DNA of 64,000 nucleotides from Falsihalocynthiibacter sp042445055 (GCF_042445055.1 NZ_CP170339.1:558001-622000), one strand, 5' to 3'. Positions 44,354 through 54,045 are shown, numbered from the stretch's first letter. Numbers and translations: made by a program. Notes: generated from the letters alone by a model not told the origin.

Positions 44354-45196
44354 ATGGCGGATCAAGCGGCTAAATCAGGCTCCTCTTTCGGGAAAATCGC
44401 GTTGTGGGGCGCAGTTGCACTGATGGCGATTGCGATCGTCTTCATGCAGCCAGATATTAAGGCGCTTGCGATCCACCCGATGGATCAGTTCAACATCATC
44501 CCGCTGTTTGGCGACCACACTGGTCCGCTTCACTGGTACACACCAACAAACGCGACGCTCTGGATGGCAACAACGGTTGTTGTTATTGTTCTGTTGCTCG
44601 TGCTTGGTACAAGTGGCCGTGCGATGGTTCCGTCTCGTTCGCAAAGTGTTGGCGAGCTTCTTTATGGCTTTATCTACAAGATGGTCGAAGATGTTGCCGG
44701 TAAAGACGCGGTTAAATTCTTCCCATATATCATGACGCTGTTCCTGTTCATTATGGTTTCGAACTTCCTTGGTCTTATTCCAATGTCGTTCACAACCACA
44801 TCGCACATCGCGGTGACAGCGATCCTCGCTTTGCTTGTGTTCATCACAGTAACGATCGTTGGATTTGTAAAGAACGGCGCAGGTTTCCTTGGCTTGTTCT
44901 GGGTATCTTCGGCTCCGTTGCCGCTGCGCCCGATCCTCGCGATCATCGAGCTTATCTCTTACTTCGTGCGCCCAGTTAGCCACTCCATTCGTTTGGCGGG
45001 TAACGTTATGGCTGGCCACGCAGTTATCAAAGTTTTCGCAGGGTTTGCCGGTGCGCTGGGCGTGTTTGCCTTCATGCCGATCCTTGCCATCACGGCGGTT
45101 TACGCCCTCGAAGTTCTCGTGGCCTTCATCCAGGCTTACGTGTTCACCATTCTGACTTGCGTGTACCTGAAAGACGCGCTGCATCCGTCGCACTAA
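44354..45196 (+). CDS. atpB: ATP synthase Fo subunit a
   Basis: Forms the two proton half-channels next to the c-ring. 280 residues, five or six helices. The essential arginine is in SHSIRLAGNVMAGHAVIKVF, and the conserved LGLIPMSFTTTSH and ALEVLVAFIQAYVFTIL stretches are present. Two bases after atpI. Confidence 0.97.
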   Translation: MADQAAKSGSSFGKIALWGAVALMAIAIVFMQPDIKALAIHPMDQFNIIPLFGDHTGPLHWYTPTNATLWMATTVVVIVLLLVLGTSGRAMVPSRSQSVGELLYGFIYKMVEDVAGKDAVKFFPYIMTLFLFIMVSNFLGLIPMSFTTTSHIAVTAILALLVFITVTIVGFVKNGAGFLGLFWVSSAPLPLRPILAIIELISYFVRPVSHSIRLAGNVMAGHAVIKVFAGFAGALGVFAFMPILAITAVYALEVLVAFIQAYVFTILTCVYLKDALHPSH

Positions 45197-45257
45197 ACGG
45201 ATCAAGTTTGAACTCTCTCAACCTAATTATCTAAATACCACCGTAAGGAGAAATATC

Positions 45258-45497
45258 ATGGAAGTACTCGCAGCAGCAGCACTCGGCAAATTCATCGGCG
45301 CAGGCCTCGCAGCAATCGGTTCCGGCGCAGCCGCTATCGGTGTTGGCCACGTAGCCGGCAACTTCCTCGCAGGTGCGCTTCGCAACCCATCTGCAGCAGC
45401 AGCTCAAACAGCAACACTCTTCATCGGCATCGCGTTCGCCGAGGCTCTCGGGATCTTCTCGTTCCTCGTTGCTTTGCTGCTTATGTTTGCTGTTTAA
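45258..45497 (+). CDS. atpE: ATP synthase Fo subunit c
   Basis: 79-residue hairpin of two helices that forms the rotor ring. The loop has the conserved R-N/Q-P (ALRNPSAAA), and the proton-carrying acid is Glu in FIGIAFAEALGIFSF. No sodium-binding motif is evident, so it is a proton-type ring. AAGGAG ribosome site, high-expression context. Confidence 0.97.
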   Translation: MEVLAAAALGKFIGAGLAAIGSGAAAIGVGHVAGNFLAGALRNPSAAAAQTATLFIGIAFAEALGIFSFLVALLLMFAV

Positions 45498-45572
45498 GTC
45501 TCACGGACCATCCTTACGTGCGGGTGGGTGCCTAGCGCCCGCCCGTTGTAAACAAGGTTCCTGGAGGACGAC

Positions 45573-46148
45573 ATGGCAAATGATGCACATAGCGGCGCTG
45601 ACGCCGCACACGACGTCGCAAATCATGCGCACGATGCAGGCGGCCATGCGGCCGAAGCTGCAGGTATGCCGCAACTAGATTTCGCAACGTTTCCTAACCA
45701 GATTTTCTGGCTGGCAGTTACGCTTGTTGTGATCTACCTCGTTTTGACAAAAGTTGCCTTGCCTCGCATCGCTTCCGTTTTGTCCGAACGTCAGGGCACA
45801 ATCACAGGCGATATCGCTGCTGCTGAAGAGCTGAAGCAGAAAGCGCACGAAGCAGAGCAGGCCTATCTTAAGGCACTTGCAGACGCACGTGTTGAGGCTG
45901 CTCGTATTGTTGCAGAAGCAAAAGCAGAAATCCAAAACGATCTGGATATTGCGATTGCCAAAGCAGACGCAGAGATCGCGGTTCAGTCCGCCGAAAGCGA
46001 AAAAGCCATTGCGGCCATTCGTGACGGTGCGATGGAGAGCGTGAAAGCGGTTTCCAAGGACACAGCAAAAGAGATCGTTGCGGCGCTCGGTGGTAAAGCC
46101 GATGCCAAAACAATCACAGCCGCTGTTACTGCGCGGATGAAAGGGTAA
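45573..46148 (+). CDS. ATP synthase Fo subunit b'
   Basis: First of two b-type stalk subunits (191 residues). An Ala/His-rich N-terminus precedes one membrane helix (IFWLAVTLVVIYLVLTKVAL, about 47-66) and a long charged coiled coil. Alphaproteobacteria with paired b' and b form a heterodimeric stator. It is two bases before atpF. Confidence 0.93.
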   Translation: MANDAHSGADAAHDVANHAHDAGGHAAEAAGMPQLDFATFPNQIFWLAVTLVVIYLVLTKVALPRIASVLSERQGTITGDIAAAEELKQKAHEAEQAYLKALADARVEAARIVAEAKAEIQNDLDIAIAKADAEIAVQSAESEKAIAAIRDGAMESVKAVSKDTAKEIVAALGGKADAKTITAAVTARMKG

Positions 46149-46149
46149 T

Positions 46150-46707
46150 ATGATGAAAAATCTTACTTTCCTTCTCGCATTCGCGGCAACACCGGCGATG
46201 GCTGCTTCTGGGCCTTTCCTTTCGTTGAGCAATACAGATTTTGTTGTTCTTCTGGCGTTCATCCTTTTCGTTGCGGTTCTGTTGCGTTTCAACGTTCCGG
46301 CGATCCTGAACCGCCAGTTGGATGCACGCGCTGAAGGGATTCAGAACGATCTCGACGAAGCACGTGCTCTTCGCGAAGAAGCGAAAACTGTTCTGGCAGA
46401 GTACGAGCGCAAGCAAAAAGAAGTTCAAACTCAAGCTGAAGGTATCGTTGCCGCAGCCAAAGAAGAGGCCCGCGCGGCCGCTGAATTGGCAAAAGCAGAC
46501 CTCCAGAAATCGATTGAACGTCGTATTGCCGGTGCTCAAGATCAGATCGCATCTGCGGAAGCAGCGGCAGTCAAAGAAGTACGCGACACAGCAATCACAG
46601 TTGCGATTGGCGCAGCTCGCGATGTTATCGCGGCGAATACTTCTGCGGCGGACGGCAACAAGCTGATCGACGACTCAATTAAAGAGGTCGGTGCAAAGCT
46701 GCACTAA
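46150..46707 (+). CDS. atpF: ATP synthase Fo subunit b
   Basis: Second stalk subunit (185 residues): one helix near the N-terminus (FVVLLAFILFVAVLLRFNVP, about 27-46), then a long coiled coil rich in Ala, Glu and Lys (KTVLAEYERKQKEVQTQAEG). An N-terminal hydrophobic segment ending AMA could be a short leader. It ends the Fo operon; the F1 genes are not in the window. Confidence 0.94.
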   Translation: MMKNLTFLLAFAATPAMAASGPFLSLSNTDFVVLLAFILFVAVLLRFNVPAILNRQLDARAEGIQNDLDEARALREEAKTVLAEYERKQKEVQTQAEGIVAAAKEEARAAAELAKADLQKSIERRIAGAQDQIASAEAAAVKEVRDTAITVAIGAARDVIAANTSAADGNKLIDDSIKEVGAKLH

Positions 46708-46731
46708 CTTCGGTTGATATGAATTCAAAAG

Positions 46732-46760
46732 AACCCGGCCCAGTGTGGTCGGGTTTTTTT
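46732..46760 (+). terminator. Rho-independent terminator of the Fo operon
   Basis: AACCCGGCC / GGTCGGGTT, nine pairs including one G-T, with a 6-base loop and a run of seven T. It also separates the convergent polysaccharide gene. Confidence 0.9.
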
Positions 46761-46765
46761 ATGCG

Positions 46766-48877
46766 CTAGTTTGAGCCGTAATAACCATCATAGCGATAGC
46801 CTGATGCTTTGCTCTCATCATAGGTCAAGAGCGACAAGATCGGCGTTTTGGGTGCGACGCTTCCGGCGAGTTGGGCATAGGCGCCACGCAAGTCGCGTTG
46901 TTCTGTCATTCCAAAGCGCACACAATCAATGACGACATCTGCGACAGGCGCGATGTAGCGCGCGTCCACCACGGGGAGAAGCGGGGAAGTGTCAATAATG
47001 ATGACCTCCATAGCTTCGCGAGCGGTTGCCAGAAGCTTGTGGAACGCATCGGACTGAACCATCTGATCCGTGGGCACATCGGCGCGGTCCCGCCCCATGA
47101 TAACCCCAAGTTTTGAGCGCGGATCGGAGGTATAGAACCCGACGGCATCCGAGATTGGCATGGACCCTCCGAGATACTCAAGCAGGCTATTTTCGGGGGT
47201 GACGTTCAGGTATTGATGTAGGCTGGGCTTGCGCAAATCAGCATCAATCAGAAGCGTTGATTTTCCCGCGGCGGCATAGGTCCGTGCGAGGCCAAGCGCG
47301 ACGGAACTCTTGCCTTCGGCGGGCACGGAAGATGTGATCATGATCACTTTGCAATCAGATGCGTGGGCTGTGGCCTGATCGATTGCGCTTCGCATGAGCC
47401 GAAGGGATTCCGCATAGACCGACAGAGGTGCATCAAGCACGTAATCCGCCACCGTGTGTTGTTCGGGCAGAAGCTCAACCCGAGGGATTGCGGCCGCAAC
47501 GGGGACGGGCAAGACATTGGCAAGTTGAGTTATCGTCGTGACGCCACCGACGTAATATTCGCTCAAGAATGCAAGCCCAACGCCGAGAACAAGTGCGACA
47601 ATAACGGCCACAACGACGATCAGGCCTTTGTTTGGGAAGCTTGCGCGAGAAGGCGGCAGAGCTTCGGAAACAATGCGGGTATCGGCAACTTGAACGTAGG
47701 CTTGGGCCTGAAGGTCAGATGCGCGCGAAAGGAGCTTGGCATAGTGCCGCTGCGCGATGTCGGCCTCTTGTTGGAGCTGATAGATTTGGGCCAAACTCGT
47801 GGGGGAAAGATCACCTTGGAGAACGGTCGTGCGCAGGTCTTGGCGTTTTTCGCGCAGTGAGGCTTCGAGGCCAATAGACTCGTTGCGCAGCGTGGTTAAT
47901 GCGGACTGGCTCTGTGTGGTAAGGTCGGTTTCCAGCTTCTCAAGCTCGCGGCGCAGATCAATGGCGCTGCTATCATCGGCCTCTCCAATCCGTCGTTTGA
48001 GGTCGGCGCGTTGCCGGCTTAGCTCTGCAACGGCGCTATTCTCAAGAGTCGCGGCTAAGCTGTTCCAGTCCTGAGTTTCGAAGGCGGAAGATGCGGCGTT
48101 TAGACGTGTCGCGGTGGCAAGGTGTGCGCGGCTTACGACATCCAGATCACCGCGTAGTCCGACAAGATCAAGATTGCCGCTTTCTTGGCTTAGGCGATCG
48201 AGATTTGCCTGAATGTAGCGATCAAATGCGCCCTCGGAAGCCGCGAGTTCATCGCGCGCCACGGATATCTGACTCTGGAGAATATCGCGGGCGGCAAGGG
48301 CAGCGTTAATCTTGGATTGAACTTGTAGTTTGATGTAGGTTTGTGAGAGGGCATTGGCCAAATCGGCGGCGTGCTGACGGTCTTCGGAGGTGGCGGAAAC
48401 TGAAATCAGATACGTCTGGCCCATGCGACGAATTGATGTGGTTTTGTTGAGCTTCTGGAGGATAGCGGAAAGTAGATCATCGCCACTCTCTGGCGCAGAA
48501 TCGGCGAGGCCCAGCATCATTCTGGCTTTGTCGATTGTGGTTAACCGTGGGGCATAGAGCGGATGCGCGTAGAGTTTCGCATGGTCAATCGTGGCCATCG
48601 CGACAGTATTCGATTTCAGCATCAGAACTTCGCTTTCGATACGCGCATTATCCGACATATTCGGCGCGGCGTAGGCCTCTTCGCTGTTCAGGAGGTTCTT
48701 TTGCGTCGTATCCACAAAGAGCCACGCTGTGGCGGAGTACTGCGGCGTTGCGTAGAGCAGATAAACGAGCGCCGCCCCCAAAACCAACGCAACTGACAGA
48801 CCAATCAGGCGGATTTTTCGGCGAAGAAGGCCCAAGACGTCTCTTAGGTTCATGGGTTCGGTTGGGCCTGATGTCAT
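46766..48877 (-). CDS. Polysaccharide chain-length / tyrosine autokinase (Wzc/ExoP-like)
   Basis: 703 residues: Wzz domain with two helices (about 22-42 and near 430), a long periplasmic coiled coil between them, and a C-terminal BY-kinase. Kinase motifs: Walker A TSSVPAEGKSSVALGLA, A' STLLIDADLRKPSLH, Walker B VIIIDTSPLLPVVDA, and a Tyr cluster at the end (GYRYDGYYGSN) that is probably autophosphorylated. It controls polymer length and export. Start at ATG 48877; a TTG 12 codons upstream has no ribosome site. Confidence 0.9.
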   Translation of the reverse strand: MTSGPTEPMNLRDVLGLLRRKIRLIGLSVALVLGAALVYLLYATPQYSATAWLFVDTTQKNLLNSEEAYAAPNMSDNARIESEVLMLKSNTVAMATIDHAKLYAHPLYAPRLTTIDKARMMLGLADSAPESGDDLLSAILQKLNKTTSIRRMGQTYLISVSATSEDRQHAADLANALSQTYIKLQVQSKINAALAARDILQSQISVARDELAASEGAFDRYIQANLDRLSQESGNLDLVGLRGDLDVVSRAHLATATRLNAASSAFETQDWNSLAATLENSAVAELSRQRADLKRRIGEADDSSAIDLRRELEKLETDLTTQSQSALTTLRNESIGLEASLREKRQDLRTTVLQGDLSPTSLAQIYQLQQEADIAQRHYAKLLSRASDLQAQAYVQVADTRIVSEALPPSRASFPNKGLIVVVAVIVALVLGVGLAFLSEYYVGGVTTITQLANVLPVPVAAAIPRVELLPEQHTVADYVLDAPLSVYAESLRLMRSAIDQATAHASDCKVIMITSSVPAEGKSSVALGLARTYAAAGKSTLLIDADLRKPSLHQYLNVTPENSLLEYLGGSMPISDAVGFYTSDPRSKLGVIMGRDRADVPTDQMVQSDAFHKLLATAREAMEVIIIDTSPLLPVVDARYIAPVADVVIDCVRFGMTEQRDLRGAYAQLAGSVAPKTPILSLLTYDESKASGYRYDGYYGSN

Positions 48878-48950
48878 AATTGCTGCTTTCGGACGGTTTT
48901 TGCTCGTCGCCAATCAGCGTTCAAAATAGTTAATATGGCGTAAACTTTCG

Positions 48951-50198
48951 TTAACTTTTCGGTTCCGACTGCGCCAACCCGAGGGCGATTATGAAGATAA
49001 ACAGAAAGACGTTCGCCTGTATTTCCAGACTGAAATCCACAAGGGAATGGATGCCTCCGAGAACGATAACTCCCAGCGCTGCTGCAGGTAGTGCGGTAGG
49101 TTGTTTGAGGCTGTGTCTAAGTAGCTTTGCAGCGATCCAAGCAAGGATAAGAAGCGGTAAGGAACCGAAGATTATTCCGCTTTCTGACCATAGGGTTAGG
49201 TAGGTGTTGTGCGGGTATTCCCAGATAACGTCGCTTGGAACGCCGGGCGAGTGTTGAAGGGGGAATGCGCTGGTGAAAGAGTCGAGGCCAAAGCCGGTTA
49301 ACGGGCGGGTTTTGATGAGGTCAATTGTTTGCTGCCAAAGGGCAATTCGGCCGGTGGTGTCGTGGAGCGAAAAAACAGAGCGTTCGATAAGGTCGGCGCC
49401 GAATGCGCTAGTTAACAGCGCGGTAAGGATCGTAAACACAGACGCTTGGGAGCGGGAAATGTTGCGTCTGAAAATTAGGATGCAAGCCATCGCTGCGACT
49501 GCGGTCGAGAATACCCCCATGCGCGATTGCGTTAGCAGCAGCGCAATGCTGATGCAAAGTATGCCGAGCCACGCCAGCGGTTTTTTCTGAGAGCGACCCT
49601 CAAAGATGAGACACAATCCGAGGATTAATCCCATCCCGAGGAATGTTGCGAAGGAGTTCTTATTAACGAAGGTTCCTGTTGCGGCCCCGAGATAGGCAGT
49701 CTTTTCGCCCCACGGTACAAAGTCGTTGAGAAGGCGCAGCGCGAACAAAGACCAAATGGCATGAAGTGCGACCCCAATGAAAATGATCCATGCCAGTTGC
49801 ATCGCGCGTTCACGGGAGGCCGCGGCAAGTATGGCGAGGTAGAAAAGAATCCCATAGCTCGCTAAGCGTAGCGCCCCAAGCAGAGTGGCATTGGGTGTTA
49901 TACTGACTGTTTTTATTGAGATGCTTAGATCGTTTGGCAGGTCGCCATTTATACCCAATGGAAGCGATTGCACGAGCGCATATATGATCAACACGCCGCC
50001 GATCGTGAGGAGAGTGCGCGAGTTTCCAGACATCACGACCCGAGGAGAAGCGATTGTGTTGAGCAGCAACATGAAGGCCAAAATTCCAGACCAGATCATC
50101 CAGGCGAGTGGTCGGTTCGATGCCATCGGGATGGCAGATGCAAGGACAATCGCGGCGAGGAGCCAAGCTGACCTGTTGTGCAATTGGTTAATGGTCAT
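48951..50198 (-). CDS. O-antigen ligase / polymerase family membrane protein
   Basis: 415 residues with about eleven helices. The large periplasmic loop holds the Wzy_C signature: GRIALWQQTIDLIKTRPLTG, then GFGLDSF and EYPHNTYLTLWSESGI. Members polymerise surface polysaccharide or ligate it to lipid A. It is next to the chain-length kinase and overlaps the following small gene by four bases. Confidence 0.85.
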   Translation of the reverse strand: MTINQLHNRSAWLLAAIVLASAIPMASNRPLAWMIWSGILAFMLLLNTIASPRVVMSGNSRTLLTIGGVLIIYALVQSLPLGINGDLPNDLSISIKTVSITPNATLLGALRLASYGILFYLAILAAASRERAMQLAWIIFIGVALHAIWSLFALRLLNDFVPWGEKTAYLGAATGTFVNKNSFATFLGMGLILGLCLIFEGRSQKKPLAWLGILCISIALLLTQSRMGVFSTAVAAMACILIFRRNISRSQASVFTILTALLTSAFGADLIERSVFSLHDTTGRIALWQQTIDLIKTRPLTGFGLDSFTSAFPLQHSPGVPSDVIWEYPHNTYLTLWSESGIIFGSLPLLILAWIAAKLLRHSLKQPTALPAAALGVIVLGGIHSLVDFSLEIQANVFLFIFIIALGLAQSEPKS

Positions 50199-50812
50199 GG
50201 CGCACCGGCCTTTATCGCAGCTAGGTAGGCGTGTTGAACCCTCTGGGATTGCTCCTGTGCGATGTTGAGTAACATAGCGCGGCGTTCAGGAAATGCGATG
50301 TAAAGTTGTGCCATGAATGGGCGCGTGCGGTGGCCTTGGAGGAGCAAGGCGATGTCTTTTTCTATCCAACCTTTGCTGGCGAATGACATTTTCTGCCAGT
50401 TATCGAATGCAAATTTTACCCGATATTCCGCCAGCCAGCCTTCGTACGCTGCAGTTTCGTGGGCGAGAGTTAAGGTTGCGTTAACGAATTGCTGATTACC
50501 TTCACCCTGATTCGACGCAGCCAATGTTAATAGGGCGAGGGAGTTCGTAGGAGATTGAAGCAGGATTTCTTGTGCGAGATTAGAGCATTTATTGTTGCGC
50601 GCTTTTTGCTCTGCTACGGGCATGAATATTCGCGTATTAGCGGTTTGACTGTCGAGGCAACGCATCAGCAGCGCTTCTCTTGCTTGGCTAGATATTGGCA
50701 AGGTGTGGCCGTCATCATTGGTCTTCGAGGAAAGCTCAGTGCGGATCCAATGGGCAGATATACATATGATAAATAACGAAAAAGTAACCGTGATGATGCG
50801 TCTGGTTAGCAA
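50195..50812 (-). CDS. Membrane-anchored protein of unknown function, TPR-like
   Basis: 205 residues. An uncleaved signal or anchor is at about 5-22 (RIITVTFSLFIICISAHW); the rest is predicted outside the cytoplasm. Alanine/leucine-rich helices (NLAQEILLQSPTNSLALLTLA) suggest TPR-like repeats. The gene overlaps the O-antigen-ligase-like gene, so it probably assists polysaccharide assembly. No family recognised. Confidence 0.65.
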   Translation of the reverse strand: MLTRRIITVTFSLFIICISAHWIRTELSSKTNDDGHTLPISSQAREALLMRCLDSQTANTRIFMPVAEQKARNNKCSNLAQEILLQSPTNSLALLTLAASNQGEGNQQFVNATLTLAHETAAYEGWLAEYRVKFAFDNWQKMSFASKGWIEKDIALLLQGHRTRPFMAQLYIAFPERRAMLLNIAQEQSQRVQHAYLAAIKAGAP

Positions 50813-50867
50813 TTTGGACTGGATCCGTGTTGATGACTCTGTGTGTTCTTTTGATATGAGGAAAGTA

Positions 50868-51308
50868 ATGAATAATTTGTTAACGAAAATCTCAGCGCTG
50901 CTAACCGCGACGCTTCTTGCAGCGTTGCCGGCTTCAGCGAACGCTCAGACGTTGAGTTTCGATCAGGAGCAATTGCTGAACGCGTGTAGCGCGAGTCCAG
51001 GGAGTTGTGCGGCCGCAGTGCAACTCGTGATCGCAGACCTCAAAGCAGCGGGGCTTTCGGAGGCCGAGTTTAATTCGCAGCTTGGTGTAATTGCGGGCAC
51101 GATTGTCACTGCCGCGCAGGAGACGTCGTCGCAGGATTACAGTGGTTTAGGCGAAGCGCTGGAGCAGGTTGCACAGGAGACTTCTGATCAGCATCAGGCG
51201 CAATCGATCCGAAGTGTGGTGGCTGCTGTCGGCTCCGGAAACTTGGCATCGGTAGGGTTGGACAGAAGTCGGGCTGGTGCCGCTGCCTTCGCGGCAAGTC
51301 CGAGTTAA
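50868..51308 (+). CDS. Small secreted protein of unknown function
   Basis: 146 residues. A clear signal peptide (MNNLLTKISALLTATLLAAL, cleaved after ANAQ) leads to a mature protein of about 120 residues rich in Ser, Gln and Ala, with only two cysteines (NACSASPGSCAAA), which could form one disulfide. I use ATG 50868, with AGGA five bases before it. It converges with the epimerase gene with one base between stops. Its position within the polysaccharide locus hints at a surface role, not proven. Confidence 0.65.
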   Translation: MNNLLTKISALLTATLLAALPASANAQTLSFDQEQLLNACSASPGSCAAAVQLVIADLKAAGLSEAEFNSQLGVIAGTIVTAAQETSSQDYSGLGEALEQVAQETSDQHQAQSIRSVVAAVGSGNLASVGLDRSRAGAAAFAASPS

Positions 51309-51309
51309 G

Positions 51310-52323
51310 CTACTTCTGATAGTAATCGCGATACCAAGCAACAAACTTAGTGATTCCGTCCCTGAAGCTGGTTTCGGGCTGATATCCAGTGAGCGTGCGT
51401 AACAATTCTGCGTTGGCCCAAGTGGCAGGGACGTCGCCTTTTTGCATGTCCATGTAGTTTTTATTAGCTTTGATACCTGTTGCATCCTCGATTGCTTCGA
51501 TGAAATCCATCAGGCGCACTTTTTCTGAGTTGCCGATGTTCACGACGCGATAGGGCGCAACAGGACTGAGGCTGTCGCCCTCGATGATATCCTCTGGCTT
51601 TTCGGGGCGAGCCGGTGGGGTGTCAATAAGTAGGCGAATGCCCTTAACGAGATCCTCCACATATGTGAAGTCGCGGTACATATCGCCGTTGTTGTAAACA
51701 TCAATGGTCTCACCATCGAGAATACGCTGGGTGAACTTAAAGAACGCCATATCGGGGCGACCCATCGGGCCATAGACCGTGAAGAAACGGAACATAGTCG
51801 TCGGCAAATTCCAGAGGTGGGCGTAGGAATGGGCCATGGCCTCACCGGCTTTCTTGGTTGCGGCATAAATCGTGAGAGGGAGGTCGGCTTTTTCCGTTTC
51901 GGTATAGGGCATTTCGATATTGGCGCCGTAAACAGACGACGTTGAGGCCATAAGAAGGTGCTCCACGTTAAGCTCGCGCGCGCACTCCATGACATTAAAT
52001 GTACCGACGACATTGGCGTCAACGTATGCGCGCGGGTTCTCGAGGGAGTAGCGCACGCCCGCTTGGGCCGCGAGGTGAACAATAACGTCTGGCTGTTCAT
52101 CCATGCACAGGCGGTGAAGGGTCTCAAAATCTTCTAGTTGGCCAATCTTACATGTAAATTTTTCATTCTGGAGGAGGATCTGATGCCGCCGTTCCTTAAG
52201 GCGGACGTCATAATAATCTGTCAACGCATCGAACCCCACGACAGTAAATCCTTCTGATAGCAAGAGTTTAGCCAGGTGGAATCCGATAAATCCAGCGGTG
52301 CCGGTGATAAGAATCTTTTTCAT
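51310..52323 (-). CDS. NAD-dependent epimerase, UDP-glucuronate 4-epimerase-like
   Basis: 337-residue short-chain dehydrogenase-type sugar epimerase. NAD site ITGTAGFIGFHLAKLLL, catalytic Ser/Thr in STSSVYGAN, Tyr-Lys pair in YAATKKAGE, and FRFFTVYGPMGRPDMA, a strong match to CapI/LspL-type epimerases that make UDP-galacturonate. It supplies sugar nucleotides for surface polysaccharide. Confidence 0.9.
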   Translation of the reverse strand: MKKILITGTAGFIGFHLAKLLLSEGFTVVGFDALTDYYDVRLKERRHQILLQNEKFTCKIGQLEDFETLHRLCMDEQPDVIVHLAAQAGVRYSLENPRAYVDANVVGTFNVMECARELNVEHLLMASTSSVYGANIEMPYTETEKADLPLTIYAATKKAGEAMAHSYAHLWNLPTTMFRFFTVYGPMGRPDMAFFKFTQRILDGETIDVYNNGDMYRDFTYVEDLVKGIRLLIDTPPARPEKPEDIIEGDSLSPVAPYRVVNIGNSEKVRLMDFIEAIEDATGIKANKNYMDMQKGDVPATWANAELLRTLTGYQPETSFRDGITKFVAWYRDYYQK

Positions 52324-52459
52324 TACAATGGTCCGCTCGTTTTATGAATTTGGATTGAGTTTTGTTTAGGACGGAACATCGTGGAAATCTAGCGCAGGGT
52401 TAGGCAAATCTAAACTTCTTGGTCGTATGCATGGCTTTGCGCGGCGGCGGAGGTGAACT

Positions 52460-52852
52460 GTGAACGGATTATGGAGGTTATTAGTTGGGTTAGCATTGAT
52501 TGCGTTGGGTGCGTGCTATGCTGATGGGCCTAAGTTGGAGCGCACCTATCAATATACGGGTTTGGCGTTCACGCAGACGCTGGAGTTGTTCGAAGATGGA
52601 TCCTATCGCCATATCGTGCGCCAATCGACGGGAAATAGCATCAGTACACGGCAGGGCTCATGGGGGCTTGATCACGGAGTAATCAGGCTTGCGTACTTTA
52701 ACCTTGTGGTGACGCATAAAGACTTCGCGGAACATCGGATGGGATACTCGAAGGTTGCCATTACGAATGCAGATATAAGTTCTGGCATTCTAGGTGCCGT
52801 CGTCTTGACCGTTACCGACGAGCGGGCTGTCGAGTTTGTGAGCATTGATTAG
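52460..52852 (+). CDS. Putative lipoprotein
   Basis: 130 residues. GTG start with a near-perfect GGAGGTG. Lipobox LIALGAC gives Cys-19 as the lipidated residue. The mature part is short and beta-rich, with FTQTLELFEDGSYRHIV and QGSWGLDHGVIRL, resembling small META/lipocalin-like outer-membrane-attached proteins; no exact family. Divergent from the epimerase. Confidence 0.7.
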   Translation: MNGLWRLLVGLALIALGACYADGPKLERTYQYTGLAFTQTLELFEDGSYRHIVRQSTGNSISTRQGSWGLDHGVIRLAYFNLVVTHKDFAEHRMGYSKVAITNADISSGILGAVVLTVTDERAVEFVSID

Positions 52853-52931
52853 CGGCTCGGATTGCTTCACAAGTTTTTATGAGATCAGATCGTGTCGTTA
52901 GGCACTGGTGGAAATAGGGCGGGGGAGTGCA

Positions 52932-53864
52932 GTGGTAAGTGATGTTGTGATTTTCGGTGGTTCGGGATTCATCGGCCGGAACCTCGCTGCTGCGCTAGCA
53001 GATTCAGGTAAAAGAGTTACTGCAATATCGCGTCGACCGCTGCCATTGTCACACGAAAACATCACGAGTGTTAAGGCAGATTTTGGTGATGTGTCGACCT
53101 ATGAGCGGTACATACGCGAGGGTCACACAGTTGTGCAGCTCGTAAACGGTATTAATCCGCGGACAGGCAACGGACAGTTGTTACATGACATTGAGCATGA
53201 GGTCTTCCCGCACATTCGCTTTTTAGAGCTGTGTGCGAGCCGTGGCGTCTGTCGCGTAATTTTCGCCTCGTCGGGGGGGGCGGTATATGGAAACGCGCCT
53301 ATTGTACCGACCAGCGAGGAAGTGGTTCCTACGCCGCAGAATTCGTACGGTGTCGTTAAGCTGATGATTGAGAAGTATTATGATTTATTCCATCTAACAC
53401 ACGATCTAGATTTTGTTACTCTAAGGTTATCAAACCCTTACGGTCCTTCGCAGGAATACCGTAGCGCGCAGAATTTCTTGATACCGAGCATAATTGAGAA
53501 ACTTCAGCACGATCAGGAAATGACCATCTATGGTGATGGCGAGGATGCTCGGGATTTTGTCTATATTGATGACGTCGTTGCGGCATTCTGTTCTGCAATC
53601 GAGCGCCAAGCCTTATTCCACCGCCTATTGAATATTGGTGGAGGCGGCTGTTTGACGATCAACGCAATAGTAAGTGAGATTGAAGCAGTTGCGGGCCGTA
53701 ATATTCGCCGCAAGTATATAGAGGGGGATGGATCGAGCGTTCGCCAGAGTCATCTTGACATATCGCTTGCCGCTAAGGAGTTAGGTTGGAAGCCACAAAT
53801 TGGTCTACGCCCAGGTTTGATCCAGACCTTGCGCGGAGAGGGCTTCACCCAATTCAATCAATAA
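52932..53864 (+). CDS. NAD-dependent epimerase/dehydratase
   Basis: 310 residues: NAD motif VIFGGSGFIGRNLAAAL, catalytic Ser in ASSGGAVYGNA, Tyr-Lys in NSYGVVKLMIEKYY, and LRLSNPYGPSQ. It resembles UDP-glucose/GalNAc 4-epimerases. I use the GTG at 52932, with GGGGGAG at five bases; a GTG eight codons upstream is less well supported. Probably another sugar-nucleotide step for the nearby polysaccharide genes. Confidence 0.87.
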   Translation: MVSDVVIFGGSGFIGRNLAAALADSGKRVTAISRRPLPLSHENITSVKADFGDVSTYERYIREGHTVVQLVNGINPRTGNGQLLHDIEHEVFPHIRFLELCASRGVCRVIFASSGGAVYGNAPIVPTSEEVVPTPQNSYGVVKLMIEKYYDLFHLTHDLDFVTLRLSNPYGPSQEYRSAQNFLIPSIIEKLQHDQEMTIYGDGEDARDFVYIDDVVAAFCSAIERQALFHRLLNIGGGGCLTINAIVSEIEAVAGRNIRRKYIEGDGSSVRQSHLDISLAAKELGWKPQIGLRPGLIQTLRGEGFTQFNQ

Positions 53865-53955
53865 CAAGAAAAGCTTTGATGCGGTATAGGCTTACCAAAG
53901 CCATCAATTCTAAGATGTCAGTGAGATAAAAGGCGAGACTATCTATAGATTTTGG

Positions 53956-54045
53956 TGGCGGAGACGAAGGGATTCGAACCCTCGAGACCCTTCCGGGCCT
54001 ACTCCCTTAGCAGGGGAGCGCCTTCGACCACTCGGCCACGTCTCC
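53956..54045 (-). tRNA. tRNA-Ser (anticodon GCT)
   Basis: Acceptor GGAGACG / CGTCTCC, anticodon stem CTCCC / GGGAG with loop CTGCTAA (GCT), a long class II variable arm (TAGGCCCGGAAGGGTCTC), T-arm GAGGG TTCGAAT CCCTT and encoded CCA. Reads AGC and AGU serine codons. No attachment-site duplication seen beside it. Confidence 0.97.

Noticed and set aside
44375..45205. A 276-residue open frame on the minus strand across atpB
   Set aside because: It is antisense to a clear atpB; the composition (Arg, His, Glu, Asn-rich) is that of a codon shadow and it has no ribosome site.
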